64,000 nt of DNA from contig NC_019676.1 of the NCBI RefSeq assembly GCF_000316625.1, forward strand, positions 2,512,501-2,576,500. The letters run 5' to 3'. A program made the position numbers and the translations under genes. This DNA comes from Nostoc sp. PCC 7107. Lineage in GTDB: Bacteria > Cyanobacteriota > Cyanobacteriia > Cyanobacteriales > Nostocaceae. Shown piece by piece: positions 7,092 through 15,291 of the stretch. The notes beneath the pieces are model-generated. The model had not been told where the DNA came from. It saw only the letters and a list, made by a program, of their open reading frames with translations, and did no database searches. How positions within the stretch are numbered: position 1 is the stretch's first letter; the number at the start of each line of letters is the position of its first letter.

Positions 7092-10000
7092 ATGCCATTA
7101 GAATTTTCTCAAGAACAGTTAATACAACAAATTATCCAAGCTTTGGGTGAAGCGTTGTCAAGTCAAGATATAGAAAAATGTTTGGCAGGAGTAGAAATTG
7201 TCGAACCACCTGTAGCTAAACAATTTTGGCAAGCGACAACAGCAATTCCGGGAATTTATATTATTCTCACAGGTAAAGTGAGACTGCTAGATAGTGTGAA
7301 TAACTTAATCACCACCCTGACAACTGGGGGATCATTTGGTGAATCAACTTTGTTCCCTGAAGAAGAGTTTTGTTCTTACGTGGCGAGGGCTTCTGTTAAT
7401 CTCAAACTGTGCTATTTGCCGCAAGCACTGTTGCAAGAGATTTTACAGCAATATCCTAGTATGAGCGATCGCCTGCAAAAACAGGCAGAACTTTGGAATT
7501 TGCTGTTGTTATGTTGTCAAAGTGCGCCCATCACTCTGAATGGTTCTGTAGAACAGATGCTTCAGGCTTTATCTTTATTTCGCCGACACAATTTAGAAAG
7601 TGGCGCACCCCCAGCTAAATTATTTCACGATACGAGACTCTGGCTATTGCGTCGTGGCAAACTGCTCCACGCCGACGGGCGCATCTTAACATCAGGCAAC
7701 ATTTATATATATCCCCAAGAAGGCAGTTGGCAAGCTACACAACCAACAATTGTCTACAGTCTACATAATACTGATTGGCAAACAGCTGTGGCGCATTGGC
7801 CACAATTGGCTGATTTAGCTGATGTTGGGAGGGAAGAAGAAGGCAGGGGGCAGGGGGCAGGGGGCAGAGGAGAAGGAATTTCTCAGTCCCTAGTGCCGCC
7901 AAAGCGCAAGAAGCCGCGTCAAGCTTACTTTCCTAACCCGACGGTGAGGGCAACTCATCTGTGGGGACGTTTGACGAAGCGATATCCTTTTTTTGAACAA
8001 CAAAGCGCCGCAGATTGTGGTGCAGCTTGCTTGGTGATGGTAAGTCGCTATTGGGGTAAGCGTTTGAGTATCAATCGACTGCGAGAGTTAGCTAATGTCA
8101 GTCGTGGTGGGGCTTCTTTGCGAGGTTTGACAACCGCCGCCGAGAGTGTTGGTTTTGCGACGCGTCCAGTAAAAGCCAGCTTGGATAAATTAGCACAGCA
8201 AACTCTACCTGCGATCGCACATTGGGAAGGTAAACATTATGTTGTCGTCTATGAAATTAGCAAAAAACGCATAATTATTGGTGATCCGGCGATTGGACAA
8301 CGTAATCTCTCTGTAGGCGAATTCAAAGCAGGTTGGACTGGTTACGCCTTATTATTACAACCTACAACCTTACTCAAAGAAACTGAAGCAGAAAATATTC
8401 AATTTTGGCAGTTTTTTGATTTAGTGAAACCTCACTGGCAAGTACTATTGGAGGTTTTTACTGCTTCGGTATTTATTCAACTATTTGGATTAGTTACACC
8501 TTTATTTACGCAGTTACTTTTAGACAGAGTAATTGTCCAAGGTAGTACCCTCACTTTAAACGCCGTAGGTTTAGGCTTGCTGATTTTTGGATTGTTTCGC
8601 GTTGCTATTAATGGACTACGGCAATATCTTTTAGATCACACAGCCAATCGCATTAGCTTATCTTTATTGGTAGGTTTTATCAAACATACCTTTCGTTTAC
8701 CTTTGGCATTTTTTGAATCGCGTTACGTCGGTGATATTGTTTCGCGTGTCCAAGAAAATCAAAAAATTCAGCGTTTTCTGACTGGTGAGGCACTATCAAT
8801 CATCTTAGATTTGCTAACGGTGTTTATTTATGTCGGGTTGATGTTTTGGTATAGCCCATCAATGGCTTTACTCAGCTTATGTATTGTGCCGCCGTTTATG
8901 CTGTTGGCACTTGTGGCTACGCCATTTTTAAGGCGCATTAGTCGTGAGGTATTTAATGCCACCGCCAACGAAAATAGTTATTTAATTCAATCTTTAACGG
9001 GTATTCGTTCGATTCGTTCAATGGCGATTGAACAAACAGTGCGTTGGCATTGGGAAGAACTGCTGAATAATTTGATTAAAAAAACATTTAGTGGTCAAAT
9101 TGTCGGGAATCAACTACAAATTTTCAGCGCCACGATTGAATCAGTTGTAAGTACAGGATTACTGTGGTATGGGGCTTGGTTGGTCATTCAAAACCAACTA
9201 ACCATCGGACAACTTGTAGCTTTTAATATGCTTTTGGGTAATATTATTCGCCCCTTCCAGCGGCTGGTTGTGCTGTGGAATCAAGTGCAGGAAGTGATGA
9301 TTGCCACTGAACGGATTAATGATATTTTAGAAGCAGAACCAGAAGAAGACTTACAACATCAACCCCGGCAGATTTTACCCAGGCTACAGGGACATATTAA
9401 GTTTGAAAATGTCACCTTTCGCTATCGCCCAGACAGTGATATTAATGTCTTAGAAAATCTCAGTTTTGAAATTAAACCTCAGCAAACTGTGGCTGTAGTA
9501 GGGCGGAGTGGTTCAGGCAAAACTACCTTATCTAAATTGATTTTGGGGCTATATCTGCCGACAGATGGCAAAGTTTTAATTGACGCTCACGATGTGACTA
9601 GTATATCTTTGCGATCGCTGCGTTCTCAAATAGGAGTGGTTGATCAAGACACCTTCTTATTCGGCGGGACAATCCGCGAAAATATCAGCATTGCTCACCC
9701 TGAAGCCACCTCAGAAGAGATTATTGACGCGGCGCGTTTAGCAGGAGCCGATGACTTCATCAAACAATTACCAATGGGGTACGAAACTCAAATTGGTGAA
9801 GGTGGAGGAATGTTATCTGGCGGACAGCGCCAACGTTTAGCGATCGCTCGTGCATTATTAGGCAATCCGCGTTTATTATTATTAGATGAAGCCACCAGTC
9901 ACCTTGACGCTGAATCTGAACGCATCATTCAAAATAACCTGACAACCATTCTCAAAGGACGCACCAGTTTAATCATTGCTCATCGCCTGTCCACAGTGCG

Positions 10001-10127
10001 TCACGCAGACTTAATTCTGGTATTAGATCGGGGGTTATTAGTCGAAAGCGGTACCCACGACGAATTAATTTCCAGAAAAGGTCATTATTTTTATCTCAAC
10101 CAGCAACAACTGGCGCAAACAAATTGA
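7092..10127 (+). CDS. HetC-like peptidase ABC exporter with cNMP-binding domain
   Basis: 1011 residues from the ATG at 7092, chosen over an in-frame TTG at 7056 because AAGGTGAAA lies just upstream. Domains in order: cyclic-nucleotide-binding-like barrel (about 40-150, with GIYIILTGKVRLLD and GGSFGES), a variable linker, C39 peptidase (Cys about 309 in ADCGAACL, His about 382 in EGKHYVVV, Asp about 398 in IGDPAIG), ABC membrane domain (about 440-720), and nucleotide-binding domain (GRSGSGKTT, LSGGQRQ, LLLLDEATSHLD, IIAHRLS). It should cleave double-glycine leaders and export the peptide. It is a close paralogue of the hetC fragment at the window start. The linker contains a G-rich heptamer repeat encoding a Gly/Arg/Glu run. 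The HlyD gene follows after 59 bp, suggesting an operon. No leader-peptide gene was recognised nearby. Confidence 0.92.
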   Translation: MPLEFSQEQLIQQIIQALGEALSSQDIEKCLAGVEIVEPPVAKQFWQATTAIPGIYIILTGKVRLLDSVNNLITTLTTGGSFGESTLFPEEEFCSYVARASVNLKLCYLPQALLQEILQQYPSMSDRLQKQAELWNLLLLCCQSAPITLNGSVEQMLQALSLFRRHNLESGAPPAKLFHDTRLWLLRRGKLLHADGRILTSGNIYIYPQEGSWQATQPTIVYSLHNTDWQTAVAHWPQLADLADVGREEEGRGQGAGGRGEGISQSLVPPKRKKPRQAYFPNPTVRATHLWGRLTKRYPFFEQQSAADCGAACLVMVSRYWGKRLSINRLRELANVSRGGASLRGLTTAAESVGFATRPVKASLDKLAQQTLPAIAHWEGKHYVVVYEISKKRIIIGDPAIGQRNLSVGEFKAGWTGYALLLQPTTLLKETEAENIQFWQFFDLVKPHWQVLLEVFTASVFIQLFGLVTPLFTQLLLDRVIVQGSTLTLNAVGLGLLIFGLFRVAINGLRQYLLDHTANRISLSLLVGFIKHTFRLPLAFFESRYVGDIVSRVQENQKIQRFLTGEALSIILDLLTVFIYVGLMFWYSPSMALLSLCIVPPFMLLALVATPFLRRISREVFNATANENSYLIQSLTGIRSIRSMAIEQTVRWHWEELLNNLIKKTFSGQIVGNQLQIFSATIESVVSTGLLWYGAWLVIQNQLTIGQLVAFNMLLGNIIRPFQRLVVLWNQVQEVMIATERINDILEAEPEEDLQHQPRQILPRLQGHIKFENVTFRYRPDSDINVLENLSFEIKPQQTVAVVGRSGSGKTTLSKLILGLYLPTDGKVLIDAHDVTSISLRSLRSQIGVVDQDTFLFGGTIRENISIAHPEATSEEIIDAARLAGADDFIKQLPMGYETQIGEGGGMLSGGQRQRLAIARALLGNPRLLLLDEATSHLDAESERIIQNNLTTILKGRTSLIIAHRLSTVRHADLILVLDRGLLVESGTHDELISRKGHYFYLNQQQLAQTN
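7842..7869. repeat. Heptamer STRR GGCAGGG x4 inside the exporter gene
   Basis: Units GGCAGGG, GGCAGGG, GGCAGGG, GGCAGAG run back to back and are followed by GAGAAGG. The reading frame is preserved; the repeat codes for a Gly/Arg/Gln run between the cNMP-like and C39 domains. Confidence 0.85.
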
Positions 10128-10150
10128 GCATCTGGGAAATTTGCATAAAA

Positions 10151-10178
10151 ACAGTTAACAGTCAACAGTAAACTGTTG
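10151..10178. repeat. Heptamer STRR, ACAGTNA x4
   Basis: ACAGTTA, ACAGTCA, ACAGTAA, ACTGTTG fill most of the gap between the exporter and hlyD-like genes. The outer units can also pair (CAACAGT/ACTGTTG). Confidence 0.65.
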
Positions 10179-10186
10179 AATTACCT

Positions 10187-11734
10187 ATGCCAAACTCTTA
10201 TCCCAATTCCTCATCCGTACTAACTCAACAGCAGGATGAACTTCGCCAGTTTGATAACTCTGATGTAGTTGTCGATGACCCAATACAGGTAGCCCAAATC
10301 AATGATTGGTATTACGGTACAGAAGAACTTCTAGACGCTTTACCTAAGCTCTGGACGCGTTCAATGCTGTATTTGCTCATCGCCTTTGCAGCCATTGTTA
10401 TCCCTTGGACAATGCTGACCAAAGTAGACGAAACAGGCTCCGCCAGAGGGCGTTTAGAACCCAAAGGTGCAACGCAAAAATTGGGCGTTCCGGTTACAGG
10501 TGCAGTCAAAGCCGTCAATGTCCAAGAAGGCGCAACTGTAAAAGCAGGACAGGTTTTAATGCAGTTAGACTCTGATGTGTTGCAAACAGACTTGCAACAA
10601 ACACAGACTAAGCTCGAAGGCTCAATCAATCGGCTATCCCAGTTGGAATTACTCAAAAATCAACTGATGTTAGCGATTAACATTCAAGAACAACAAAACC
10701 AAGCTCAAGCCTTAGAAAAAGTTGCCCAAGTTAACCAAGCACAACAAAACCTCGATGCCAAAATCAGCAGCTATAACCTGCAAAGATTAGAAAAACTCGC
10801 CACTGTTGAACAGGCGAGACAGAAAATTAATTCCACACACATTGACCAAAAATTAGCGCGAAGTCGTTTCAGTCGAGACTTAGCGGAAGTTAACCGCTAT
10901 CGTCAACTTTTAAACGAAGGTGCGATCGCTCAAGTTAAAGTAGTGGAATTAGAAAAGACTGCCGAAGAAAGTCAACGCTTGCAAGAACAAGCAAGCGCCG
11001 AACTCACACAATCAAAATTAAGTTTAAAGGAGGAAGTGAGCCGTTATCAATCCATCATGAGTCAGGCCTGGGCAGATATTCAGCAAGCTAAACTCCGCCT
11101 AGAAGAACAGCAAAGTAGCTATCAAGGCGTAGTGCAAGCCGGGAGACTGGCGTTGCTGAAAAGTCAAGAACAACTCAAAGATATGCAGAATCAAATCACT
11201 ACTCTGCAATCAGAAATCGCCCAAACCAAGAGTCAGATTACCTCATTCAAACTGCAATTACAGCAGCGCGTAGTGCGATCGCCAATTGATGGCACAATCT
11301 TTGAATTACCTGTGACAAAACCAGGCCCAGTAGTCGAAGCCGGACAAATCGTCGCGCAAATTGCACCTAAAAATAGTGAATTGATTATCAAAGCCCAAAT
11401 CCCCAGTCAACAAAGTGGCTTCTTGAAAGTCGGTATGCCTGTCAAAGTTAAATTTGATGCGTATCCTTTCCAAGATTATGGAGTTGTGCAAGGGCGCGTC
11501 CATTGGATTTCACCTAGCTCGAAAGTCCAAACTGATAGCGAAGGCAAAGCCACTATCGAAACTTATGAATTGGATATTGTTTTAGATAAAAATTATATCC
11601 AAGCAGGTGATAAAAGCATTGTCTTAACACCTGGTCAAACAGCAAATGCTGAAGTAATTATTCGTCAGCGTCGTGTCATTGACTTTATCTTAGATCCATT
11701 TAAGAAATTGCAAAAAGGCGGACTAGAACTGTAA
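10187..11734 (+). CDS. HlyD-family periplasmic adaptor
   Basis: 515 residues. A cytoplasmic N-terminus (1-59) is followed by one membrane helix (about 60-77, YLLIAFAAIVIPW), a first half lipoyl motif (VPVTGAVKAVNVQEGATVKAGQVLM), a long coiled coil (about 125-355), the second lipoyl half (VRSPIDGTIFELPV) and a beta-barrel region (SGFLKVGMPVKVKFDAYPF). Such adaptors link an inner-membrane ABC exporter to an outer-membrane TolC-type channel. It sits 59 bp after the peptidase exporter, its likely partner; no outer-membrane factor is encoded in the window. An 8-10 bp stem with a T-rich tail follows at 11786. Confidence 0.93.
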   Translation: MPNSYPNSSSVLTQQQDELRQFDNSDVVVDDPIQVAQINDWYYGTEELLDALPKLWTRSMLYLLIAFAAIVIPWTMLTKVDETGSARGRLEPKGATQKLGVPVTGAVKAVNVQEGATVKAGQVLMQLDSDVLQTDLQQTQTKLEGSINRLSQLELLKNQLMLAINIQEQQNQAQALEKVAQVNQAQQNLDAKISSYNLQRLEKLATVEQARQKINSTHIDQKLARSRFSRDLAEVNRYRQLLNEGAIAQVKVVELEKTAEESQRLQEQASAELTQSKLSLKEEVSRYQSIMSQAWADIQQAKLRLEEQQSSYQGVVQAGRLALLKSQEQLKDMQNQITTLQSEIAQTKSQITSFKLQLQQRVVRSPIDGTIFELPVTKPGPVVEAGQIVAQIAPKNSELIIKAQIPSQQSGFLKVGMPVKVKFDAYPFQDYGVVQGRVHWISPSSKVQTDSEGKATIETYELDIVLDKNYIQAGDKSIVLTPGQTANAEVIIRQRRVIDFILDPFKKLQKGGLEL

Positions 11735-11785
11735 TTATTATTTCTGCTTAGTTTTGAAACATAATCATGTATCTTGATTTTTCAT

Positions 11786-11820
11786 AGGGTAGGCTTTTAT
11801 AGTCTGCCCTGATTTTACTT
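11786..11820 (+). terminator. Terminator after the exporter-HlyD pair
   Basis: AGGGTAGGCT (11786-11795) pairs with AGTCTGCCCT (11801-11810), with wobble pairs, and is followed by GATTTTACTTTTAATTTT. It separates the exporter operon from the downstream PpiC-like gene. Confidence 0.7.
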
Positions 11821-12006
11821 TTAATTTTATTCATGATACTTAGATGCAATCTGAAATTTTATGTCTAACAAAACATATTAATTATTCAACGAAACTTCCA
11901 CTAGATAGAGATAAGAAAAACTCTCTCAAGCCAACATATATAAACATGCGGCTCACTTCGATACTGACTACAAAACACTAATCAGAATTAGTGGAGGGGA
12001 ATAATT

Positions 12007-12783
12007 ATGTCCAAGCCGTTAAATATTGCTATTGAAGACATTATTTACTACATCAAACTCTCTTGCCAGATGCCTAGTATATTGAATGCGATCGCCACAC
12101 AAAAAATTATGGCGGAGACAGTTGAAAAAGTCGGCATTATCATCGAACTAGAAGAACTACAACAAGCCGCAGATAATTTACGTTTTGCTAACAAACTCCT
12201 GAGAGCAGAAGACACTTGGGACTGGCTAGAAAAACATCATCTTTCGCTAGATGATTTTGAAGAAATAGCTAAAACTAACATCTTATCTACTAAATTAGCC
12301 AAGCATTTATTTGCTGAGAAAGTTGAACCATATTTTTATGCTCGGCAATTTGAATATTATGGAGCCGCTACTTATGAAGTTATCTTAGATGATGAAGACT
12401 TGGCTTTAGAGCTATTTTATGCTTTGCAAGAAGGCGAAATTAGTTTTCAAGAAATTGCCCGTCAATACATCGAAAATCCCGAAATTCGTCGCGCTGGTGG
12501 CTATCAAGGAATCCGCCACCGTGCCGACTTTAGACCAGAGATTGCCGCAGCCGTTTTTGCTGCTACTCCACCGCAAATTCTTAAACCAATTGTCACACCT
12601 AAAGGAGTACATATAATTGCGGTTGAGGAAATCATTAAACCAGAATTAAACGAGCAATTACATCTGCAAATTATGGGAGACTTTTTTAATAATTGGTTAC
12701 AACAACAAATTGCCAATTTAGAAATTGTGACAAAACTACCCAATAATTCTTTATCATCACAAAATTTACCCAAACCTGCTTAA
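12007..12783 (+). CDS. PpiC/SurA-like peptidyl-prolyl isomerase
   Basis: 258 residues, no signal peptide. Start ATG at 12007 has a strong ribosome-binding site (GTGGAGGGG about 6 bp upstream). The N-terminal helical region (1-125) is SurA-like. The C-terminal parvulin-like region carries ALQEGEISFQEIARQY, RRAGGYQGIRHRADFRPEI and KPIVTPKGVHIIAVEE, matching the canonical parvulin pattern better than the paralogue at 4558. Proteins of this type are regularly encoded with C39 exporters and HlyD adaptors in cyanobacteria and may act on the exported precursor. It has its own leader after the terminator at 11786, so it is probably a separate transcript. Confidence 0.8.
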   Translation: MSKPLNIAIEDIIYYIKLSCQMPSILNAIATQKIMAETVEKVGIIIELEELQQAADNLRFANKLLRAEDTWDWLEKHHLSLDDFEEIAKTNILSTKLAKHLFAEKVEPYFYARQFEYYGAATYEVILDDEDLALELFYALQEGEISFQEIARQYIENPEIRRAGGYQGIRHRADFRPEIAAAVFAATPPQILKPIVTPKGVHIIAVEEIIKPELNEQLHLQIMGDFFNNWLQQQIANLEIVTKLPNNSLSSQNLPKPA

Positions 12784-12936
12784 TTAACACTTTTGGAGTT
12801 TGCCAGCATATTGCAGGAATATGACAATTTATTCGCCAGATTCTGAATACTAATTGAGTGAGATATACGGCATTATCAACTTGCGGCTTCCGCGTTAAAG
12901 AGAATAACTCATTGAGAAACTAACAACATAACCAAA

Positions 12937-13009
12937 TGGAGAATAGGGAACTCGAATCCCTGACCTCTGCGGTGCGATCGCAGCGCTCTACCAACTGAGC
13001 TAATTCCCC
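12937..13009 (-). tRNA. tRNA-Ala (anticodon CGC)
   Basis: A complete cloverleaf reads on the minus strand. The acceptor stem GGGGAAT pairs with ATTCTCC and includes the G3-U70 wobble that is the alanine identity element; the discriminator is A73. D-arm GCTC-AGTTGGTA-GAGC, anticodon stem CTGCG/CGCAG with loop ATCGCAC (anticodon CGC), T-arm AGGGA-TTCGAGT-TCCCT. All stems pair fully apart from the G-U. CCA is not encoded. The 3' half of the anticodon stem and loop contain the HIP1 octamer GCGATCGC. Confidence 0.93.
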
Positions 13010-13079
13010 CTAGAATAGTATTGAGTGCTGAGTTAAGAAGATATCACATTCAATCAACGCTCTACCACTATATGAGATT

Positions 13080-13808
13080 TTAACACTCACTTACGCTTGG
13101 CTGCGGTTCTTTGCCAGAAAACACATTTTGGACTCGTTCGAGTTCTAAGTCACTCAGATAGTCTACAGTCCAGTTACAACAGCGCTGAAGCATGTGGAAA
13201 GGGTAGGTATTCGCTACACCGACAACCTTCATCTGTGATTGTTTGGCTGCTTGGATACCTGCGAAGGTATCTTCAATTGCTAAACATTCTTGCGGTTGCA
13301 GATTTAATTCGGGATATTTTTGGTTAAAGCGTTCAACTGCTAAAAGATAACCCTCTGGGTGGGGTTTACTTGTGGTGATATCGTCACCTGCGACAATCAC
13401 TTTAAAATATTCTGTTAGTTTGGTGCGTTGGAGTACAAATTCTATTTCTTTGCTGAGTGCGCCACTGACTAAGCCTAAATTGATATTTTGCGAACGCACC
13501 TGATATATTAAATCTTCTACACCTGCATATATGGGCAGTTTTTCTAATTTTTCCAATTCTAGCAAGTATGCTTCAGCTTTGCGGCTAAGTAGTTGATTGA
13601 GAGACTCTTCTGTTAAAACTCTACCGCGATTTGCCAGCAGTTCTTGAAAACAAGCGCGATCGCTCCTTCCCAAACAAGTCTGACGTTCTTGCAGTTTTTG
13701 GGGTTGGAGATTTTCTTGAATGAGAATCTCATCTATTAGTTGCAGGTGGATATGCTCATCGTTAATGATGACACCATTAAAATCAAACAGTATTGCCTTT
13801 ACACTCAT
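13080..13808 (-). CDS. HAD-family hydrolase, beta-phosphoglucomutase-like
   Basis: 242 residues with the haloacid dehalogenase fold and a helical cap (about 16-85). Motif I is DFNGV (Asp9 nucleophile), motif II LVSGA, the motif III Lys lies in SKPHPEGY, and motif IV is IEDTFAGI. Relatives are sugar-phosphate phosphatases and beta-phosphoglucomutases acting in the cytoplasm. The second acidic residue of motif I, normally Asp in phosphatases and mutases (DxD), is Asn11 here, so the activity may differ. The substrate cannot be inferred. The gene stands alone, convergent with nothing and divergent from the small membrane-protein gene at 14141. Confidence 0.85.
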   Translation of the reverse strand: MSVKAILFDFNGVIINDEHIHLQLIDEILIQENLQPQKLQERQTCLGRSDRACFQELLANRGRVLTEESLNQLLSRKAEAYLLELEKLEKLPIYAGVEDLIYQVRSQNINLGLVSGALSKEIEFVLQRTKLTEYFKVIVAGDDITTSKPHPEGYLLAVERFNQKYPELNLQPQECLAIEDTFAGIQAAKQSQMKVVGVANTYPFHMLQRCCNWTVDYLSDLELERVQNVFSGKEPQPSVSEC

Positions 13809-14140
13809 GCTGTTATGCCAAAAACTGGAGATCCGAAACCCTCCAAATCATTATTATCTATTGTGCTGTCTATTGATCCCTCACTATATAGCGGTAGTCA
13901 GAATGTTAGGACAATTTGAAAGCTTGAAAGCCAGGAATAGTAAAACTTTTTCTCCGGCCTCTCCGCAGTCGCTACAACGGGGGGAACTCCCGCAACGCGC
14001 TGCTCTCTGCCCCCTGCCTCCTGGTGACTTTTTGCTCTAGATAGTTGAAATTGTGCAAGCATTTATGCTTAAAATTGCTGAATAGGTCAATCAAGCTTGA
14101 AAAAAGGCCAAGATGACCATTTGCAGGACGCACCCAAGCT
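13809..14140. other. Intergenic region with G/C-rich STRR
   Basis: A 332-bp divergent intergenic region. It holds heptamers CTGCTCT, CTGCCCC, CTGCCTC, CTGGTGA at 14000-14027, the same family (opposite strand) as at 6996 and 7842. No gene is supported; promoters for both flanking genes must lie here but are not obvious. Confidence 0.5.
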
Positions 14141-14527
14141 ATGCTGACTGATATATTGCCTTTCTCTTTTGAAGTAGATACTGTTGCGATCGCTGGCGCT
14201 AGTCTGTGGTCTTTAGCGCTGTACTTAGGTTTTTTCCCGTGTAGTGAATGGGTAATTGAGCAATTAAACCGTTGGTTTAACTTTGCCGAGCGATCGCTTT
14301 ATATTAGCCAGACTGAATTTGAGAAGACTCGCAAAGCCAGAGAATCCCAAAACGCTTTTTATGCCTCATTATTTAGCATCCTACCATTTTTAGCGATAGG
14401 TACTTTATTGAACTGGGGCGTAGAAATCAGTTTAGGTCGCAGTTGGGCAGTTAGTATGGGGATACTTGCCTGTATTGGTTCTGGCATTTATGAACTGGGG
14501 CGACGAGATGGTCAATCTTCAGATTAA
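14141..14527 (+). CDS. Small membrane protein, conserved in cyanobacteria
   Basis: 128 residues with two or three hydrophobic segments (about 16-34, 75-92 and 101-116) around a charged central stretch (FEKTRKARESQNAF). I do not recognise a functional family; similar short membrane proteins occur in cyanobacteria. The frame has normal codon use and a HIP1 octamer inside. ATG at 14141 is the only convenient start. Confidence 0.6.
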   Translation: MLTDILPFSFEVDTVAIAGASLWSLALYLGFFPCSEWVIEQLNRWFNFAERSLYISQTEFEKTRKARESQNAFYASLFSILPFLAIGTLLNWGVEISLGRSWAVSMGILACIGSGIYELGRRDGQSSD

Positions 14528-14718
14528 GGAAGATTCAGAGAGAAAAGAATTTCTGGCGTTGCTAAAAAGCTTAATTCATCCCTCATTTATACGCCGAATT
14601 TCTTTTTGAGCTTTTCGGCTGAGTAAGAATTATGTATGTGCATTAAGACCTGGTTAATGCCAAAAATTAGGTTAGTTTATTACAATATTGAGGAAAGCAA
14701 TTTCTTAAAAAGAAAATT

Positions 14719-15288
14719 ATGAAAAAAGCTTTATTGAGCTTGACATTATTGTTAGTGAGTTTTTGTGCCATACCATCTGTAACTGCTTTATCAGATCGTT
14801 GTTTAATTCAAAATCAACGTAGTAACATTCCTCCAGAAATACTCAAAAAATTCTTTCCTGAAGAAAATAATCGTTTGAATATATTTCAAAAACGTCCACT
14901 AATTTCAGCTTCAGAGCAGGAGATTAGACAAGCTGCCGTTAACTATACCCTTGCTCATTCTTGTCAATACAAGATTATAAGCGGCACTCCTGAAGCAATT
15001 TTTGACCGTCCAATCAAAGCTGCTGAAATTCCTGCTACTGGTTTCGGGGAGTTTGACTTTAGCGGTGAAGAGCCACCAATGATGTTAGTAGTAGTTAAAG
15101 GAAACTTTGACCTTAGTGGTTCTATCTCTCCTTCACATCCTCGTCGTTTAACAAAGTACACTGCGTATATTTTTGACCTCCAGGCTGGTACACCGATTTT
15201 TTCGGCAGTTGGACTAACTGGAGAGTATTTCCGTAATGCCCTTAGTGACCCAACTTTACCAGATGATTTAGAATCTGTTGGTCTTTAA
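14719..15288 (+). CDS. Secreted protein of unknown function
   Basis: 189 residues. A clear Sec signal peptide (MKKALLSLTLLLVSFC, with a cleavage site near VTALS) is followed by a globular region with a short Lys/Pro-rich start. One distinct patch reads EFDFSGEEPPMMLVVVKGNFDL. Two cysteines in the mature part (C28, C81) could form a disulfide. No family recognised. It converges on the downstream minus-strand gene, with the stops 3 bp apart. AAAAAGAAAATT precedes the ATG and no clear Shine-Dalgarno sequence is seen. Confidence 0.7.
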   Translation: MKKALLSLTLLLVSFCAIPSVTALSDRCLIQNQRSNIPPEILKKFFPEENNRLNIFQKRPLISASEQEIRQAAVNYTLAHSCQYKIISGTPEAIFDRPIKAAEIPATGFGEFDFSGEEPPMMLVVVKGNFDLSGSISPSHPRRLTKYTAYIFDLQAGTPIFSAVGLTGEYFRNALSDPTLPDDLESVGL

Positions 15289-15291
15289 TTT

